Assembly (NCBI GenBank): GCA_025201765.1 | Contig: MU623381.1 | Coordinates: 124,001-188,000, forward strand | Length of the DNA stretch: 64,000 bases | Direction: 5' to 3' | Origin: Daldinia sp. FL1419 | Taxonomy: Eukaryota > Ascomycota > Sordariomycetes > Xylariales > Hypoxylaceae | Part shown: positions 61,215-64,000 of the stretch, piece after piece | Layout: each line of letters starts with the position of its first letter | Numbering within the stretch: the stretch's first letter is position 1 | Notes under the pieces: model-generated | What the model was told of the DNA's origin: nothing | Database searches by the model: none | Seen by the model: only the letters and a program-made list of their open reading frames with translations | Position numbers and translations under genes: made by a program

Positions 61215-62951
61215 GGTCGCTCGTGGTAGTCTTAAGTACTAGGTATGTCCGATGTCAATATCAATTAGGATAGATAGGTACTTAGGCAATTTTAAGAGAT
61301 AATTCCTGAAGTGTCGCGAGGCGGACCAAGAAGCAAGGAAACAACTTCGTTGCTCCGCGAGGAACCTATCTACAACTATGGCTAAAGGCGACTACATATA
61401 TAACAAAGGACTTATTCTATATATAGCACAGGCTAGAACCCTGACATGAAGGGCTGCCTCTCTAGTGAGTTTAGGCCAGGCCATCTCACCTGCGTTAACT
61501 CTGAGAATATTGCAAGAGGTACTGGGAACCAAAAGAGACTTGAGGGACTTTGCACATGAATCAACCATTCGGCGCCGAAATCAAAAACTTGCTTGTTTAC
61601 CTACCTACATAGTAATGAGCGTAGAGACTAGGCAGTGTTAGATTGTGAAATATTGAGGCTTGTAACAATCCCTTCATCTATAGGTAACAGTTGATTGTCC
61701 TGCTTACGGACGAATAGTACATAGAGCGGCATGAAAACTCTATAGATATTTTTATTTGTGCTGTAAGCCATCATGCCAATTATCGTGGCTTGCGCCATAT
61801 TAGCAAGGGATGCCGATGCGTTTGGGGGCCGATGGTGAGCCAGGCAATAGGGCATGTTCCATTTTAAAGTATTACTTACTTAACTACCTATATTTGGTAT
61901 TATATGCATTAGCACATAATGTTAGTTTCTCCCATTCTTCCTAGCAGCCGGGAAGGTTATGCCACCATGCCACCATGCAGCCACAAATGTCGATCGTGGA
62001 AACTACCTACTGTTAGATATAATCTATTTTCGTGCTTACCTATGTACCATCATGGACCAGTAGATCTATTCCTATTCCTGGATACTTTTTGCTTATCCCT
62101 TAACAATGAGAAACTGTAAATATTAGTTACTCGTCACTACGAAACTTTACCGGGCTAAAGCATGTACATATCTGAAAAAGGAATAAAAATTGTAGGTATT
62201 CGCCAGGTATGAACACCTTACATAGATAGGTATTTATGGAGGTATATACTGGTAGGTAAAGGATGCTCTAATCTATGATTAGGTTGTAGTGGATGGCCCT
62301 TTTCCTGGTATAAACTCCCTGGAGGGCCTACCATATCCTCTGACCTAGCTGCCCGCCCCTTCATCTAACCATGTAAAGGTTTCCAATCTACACACGCATG
62401 TGGTTGGGGGGCCATCACTGTAGGTTTATATTTGTTGTGTGGTGTCCACTTAAGCGTGTAGACATTGATATAGGCGTTACACATCAGTTCCTGGCGTAGT
62501 GACTCTAAACAATGATCAACGGGCGAGTATAGTTCATTCTAATTCTGTTCTTCGCGGCTATGACAATACTCTGGATATGTTCTTGGAAATCGGAATGATA
62601 AGTGTAACAACTGACGAGGAACAGTTGGTGGCGTATTTGGGGGTCGAAGAACCAACTCATTAACCTAGATTTTTGACTTCAAAGAAAGCAAGGCTGTGAA
62701 AACCAATAACTACTTGCATATCCGCGCGCGTCTTTGTTTGTTGGCGACTATCTGTGGTTGCATTATGTCGTGTAACCGAGATCTCCCTCTCTAGAAGCAC
62801 GTATCGCCGATCTTTTGCATCTACCTCCAGCCCTATTTTCTTTTCAAAAGGCAAGCCGTTTATCTTCTTGCCCATAGAGCTTTTCCGCTGTTCCTCACAC
62901 AATCCAATCTATCGATAATCTCACCCGCTATTCCGATTGCAAGTGCCCGAA
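61215..62951. other. Divergent intergenic region before carboxylesterase
   Basis: About 1.7 kb holding the 5' flanks of two divergent genes. An open frame on the minus strand at 61628-61855 has some hydrophobic character but no recognised family. ACCT/AGGT strings recur around 62200-62260. Confidence 0.4.
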
Positions 62952-63963
62952 ATGCTGTTAGTTTGTCAACGCGTGGCTCTCATCGGCCTAGCCCTAAGCT
63001 TCTCTGTCGCTGCAAACCCAATAGTTCAGACTGGGAAAAGTGGTATTTCGTATAGAGGAACTACCAAGAACTCTATAGAATACTTCCAACACGTCAAATT
63101 TGCTCATGATACTTCTGGAATACGACGTTTTGCTCCCCCGGAGCCCTACACGCCCCCAGATGGAAGCGAGGTCGACGCCACGGCACCTGGCCCGGCATGT
63201 CCACAATCTAAAGCTGGTATTCCGCCCTATTTTTCGGAAACCCCGGATATCAGCGAGGATTGTCTCCACCTCCAAATCGCAAGACCGGCGGGCACGGGGC
63301 CGGAAGACCGTCTCCCTGTAGTCGTGTGGCTTCATGGTGGGGGTGTAGTCAAAGGTTCCGCGTATGATCCTCATGTTGACCCTGAAAACCTTATAAACCT
63401 CTCTACGTCAATCGGAAAGCCAGTCATTTATGTCTCACTCAATTATCGCCTAACAATATTTGGTTTCGCAAACCTCCCGACATTATATGACCAGAAATCG
63501 CTGAACGTTGGTATGCGGGACCAGCGTGTCGGCTTCCAGTGGATCAAGGATAATATCGCTTCATTCGGCGGCGATCCTAGTAGCATTACAGCTTTCGGGC
63601 TAAGCTCGGGTGGAACTTTCATATCTCTCCAGATGCTGGCTTATGGGGGTGAGAAGGGCGTACCTTTTACGAAATCTTGGGCCATGTCCGGACCACCCGG
63701 CACGGCTGTCAACATCACCAGCGATGCGAGTAAAGTCCATACAATCGCTGTTGCTGAAAACCTTGGATGCAAAATAGAAGACGAAGAGGCCATCTTAGGT
63801 TGCTTGAGGGAAGTACCGATGGAAAAGCTCACAGAAGCGGCCATGGACTATTCAGTGGCAAATCATCCCCCGGTCGGAACATTCACTTTCATCCCTATGG
63901 TTGACGGCGACTTAATACCGGATCGTCATACGGTCTTATACAAAGCCGGAAAATTCGTAAGAG
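62952..63963 (+). CDS. Secreted type-B carboxylesterase, 5' part (runs off window)
   Basis: The first exon (337 codons) runs from the ATG at 62952 to a GTAAGC donor at 63964; the rest lies beyond the window. A signal peptide (residues 1-21) is followed by the COesterase fold: EDCLHLQ with C104 (paired with C83), the oxyanion-hole loop LHGGGVVKGSA (about 128-137) and the nucleophile elbow FGLSSGG with Ser218. The acid and histidine of the triad fall in the missing part. The elbow has Leu where GESAG-type enzymes have Glu. It is expected to be a secreted esterase or lipase of unknown substrate. An upstream TTG at 62937 is less likely as a start. Confidence 0.88.
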
Positions 63964-64000
63964 GTAAGCCATGAAACTTCCATATTAGTTTACCATATAA

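Noticed and set aside
61628..61855. 75-codon minus-strand open frame with hydrophobic stretches
   Set aside because: No family likeness, no credible splice partners and weak coding composition.

Overview
The window is nuclear DNA of a filamentous ascomycete (Pezizomycotina; probably Sordariomycetes, although the class is an inference). The grounds are intron-bearing genes with very short introns (mostly 49-67 nt, GTANGT-type donors, CTAAC/CTGAC-like branch sites), fungus-specific families (pisatin-demethylase-like P450, rhodopsin-domain integral membrane protein, DUF3405, ABP1-type CENP-B protein, Bem1 scaffold) and the absence of bacterial operon structure. I reconstructed 17 well-supported protein genes by joining exons so that reading frame and family motifs stay continuous. 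I also found one weak small gene, one weak ORF and one decayed gene. No rRNA, tRNA or CRISPR was recognised.

Layout. 0.4-3.6 kb: Rad4/XPC DNA-repair protein (+). 3.6-6.9 kb: gene-free. 6.9-8.7 kb: cytochrome P450 (+), convergent with a PhzF-type epimerase/isomerase (-, 9.0-10.0 kb), then a YVC1-like TRP cation channel (-, 10.6-13.1 kb). 13.1-15.8 kb: gene-free. 15.8-17.6 kb: secreted/single-pass, Cys-rich and Ser/Thr-rich surface protein (+). 19.2-20.3 kb: ABP1/CENP-B-like DNA-binding protein (-). 22.2-24.2 kb: Bem1 polarity scaffold (-). 24.3-31.0 kb: a 6.7-kb gene-poor block rich in microsatellites and homopolymers. 31.0-32.6 kb: Thp3 (SAC3/GANP) (-), divergent from Vps36 ESCRT-II (+, 33.4-35.6 kb). 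35.9-36.9 kb: conserved membrane protein (-) with a non-canonical intron. 38.3-40.5 kb: S9 acyl-peptidase (+).

41.7-44.0 kb: a degenerate accessory patch with a weak small gene, a frameshifted gene remnant and repeated 24-bp motifs. 46.0-48.4 kb: phospholipase-D-like protein (-). 49.2-50.5 kb: secreted M28 leucine aminopeptidase (-). 51.5-53.7 kb: DUF3405 type II membrane protein (-). 55.35-55.80 kb: a MITE-like element with TA target duplication. 56.8-58.5 kb: AFG1/LACE1 mitochondrial ATPase (-). 59.9-61.2 kb: rhodopsin-domain membrane protein (-). 62.95 kb to the window edge: secreted carboxylesterase (+), cut by the window end.

The genes do not form an obvious biosynthetic cluster. Most are housekeeping (repair, mRNA export, endosomal sorting, polarity, mitochondrial quality control), interspersed with secreted or accessory enzymes. 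The most unusual observations are an apparent GA-AG intron, the TA-flanked palindromic MITE, the decayed gene bearing repeated 24-bp motifs, and the transposase-derived ABP1-like protein with an added C-terminal zinc finger. I found no convincing wholly new system.
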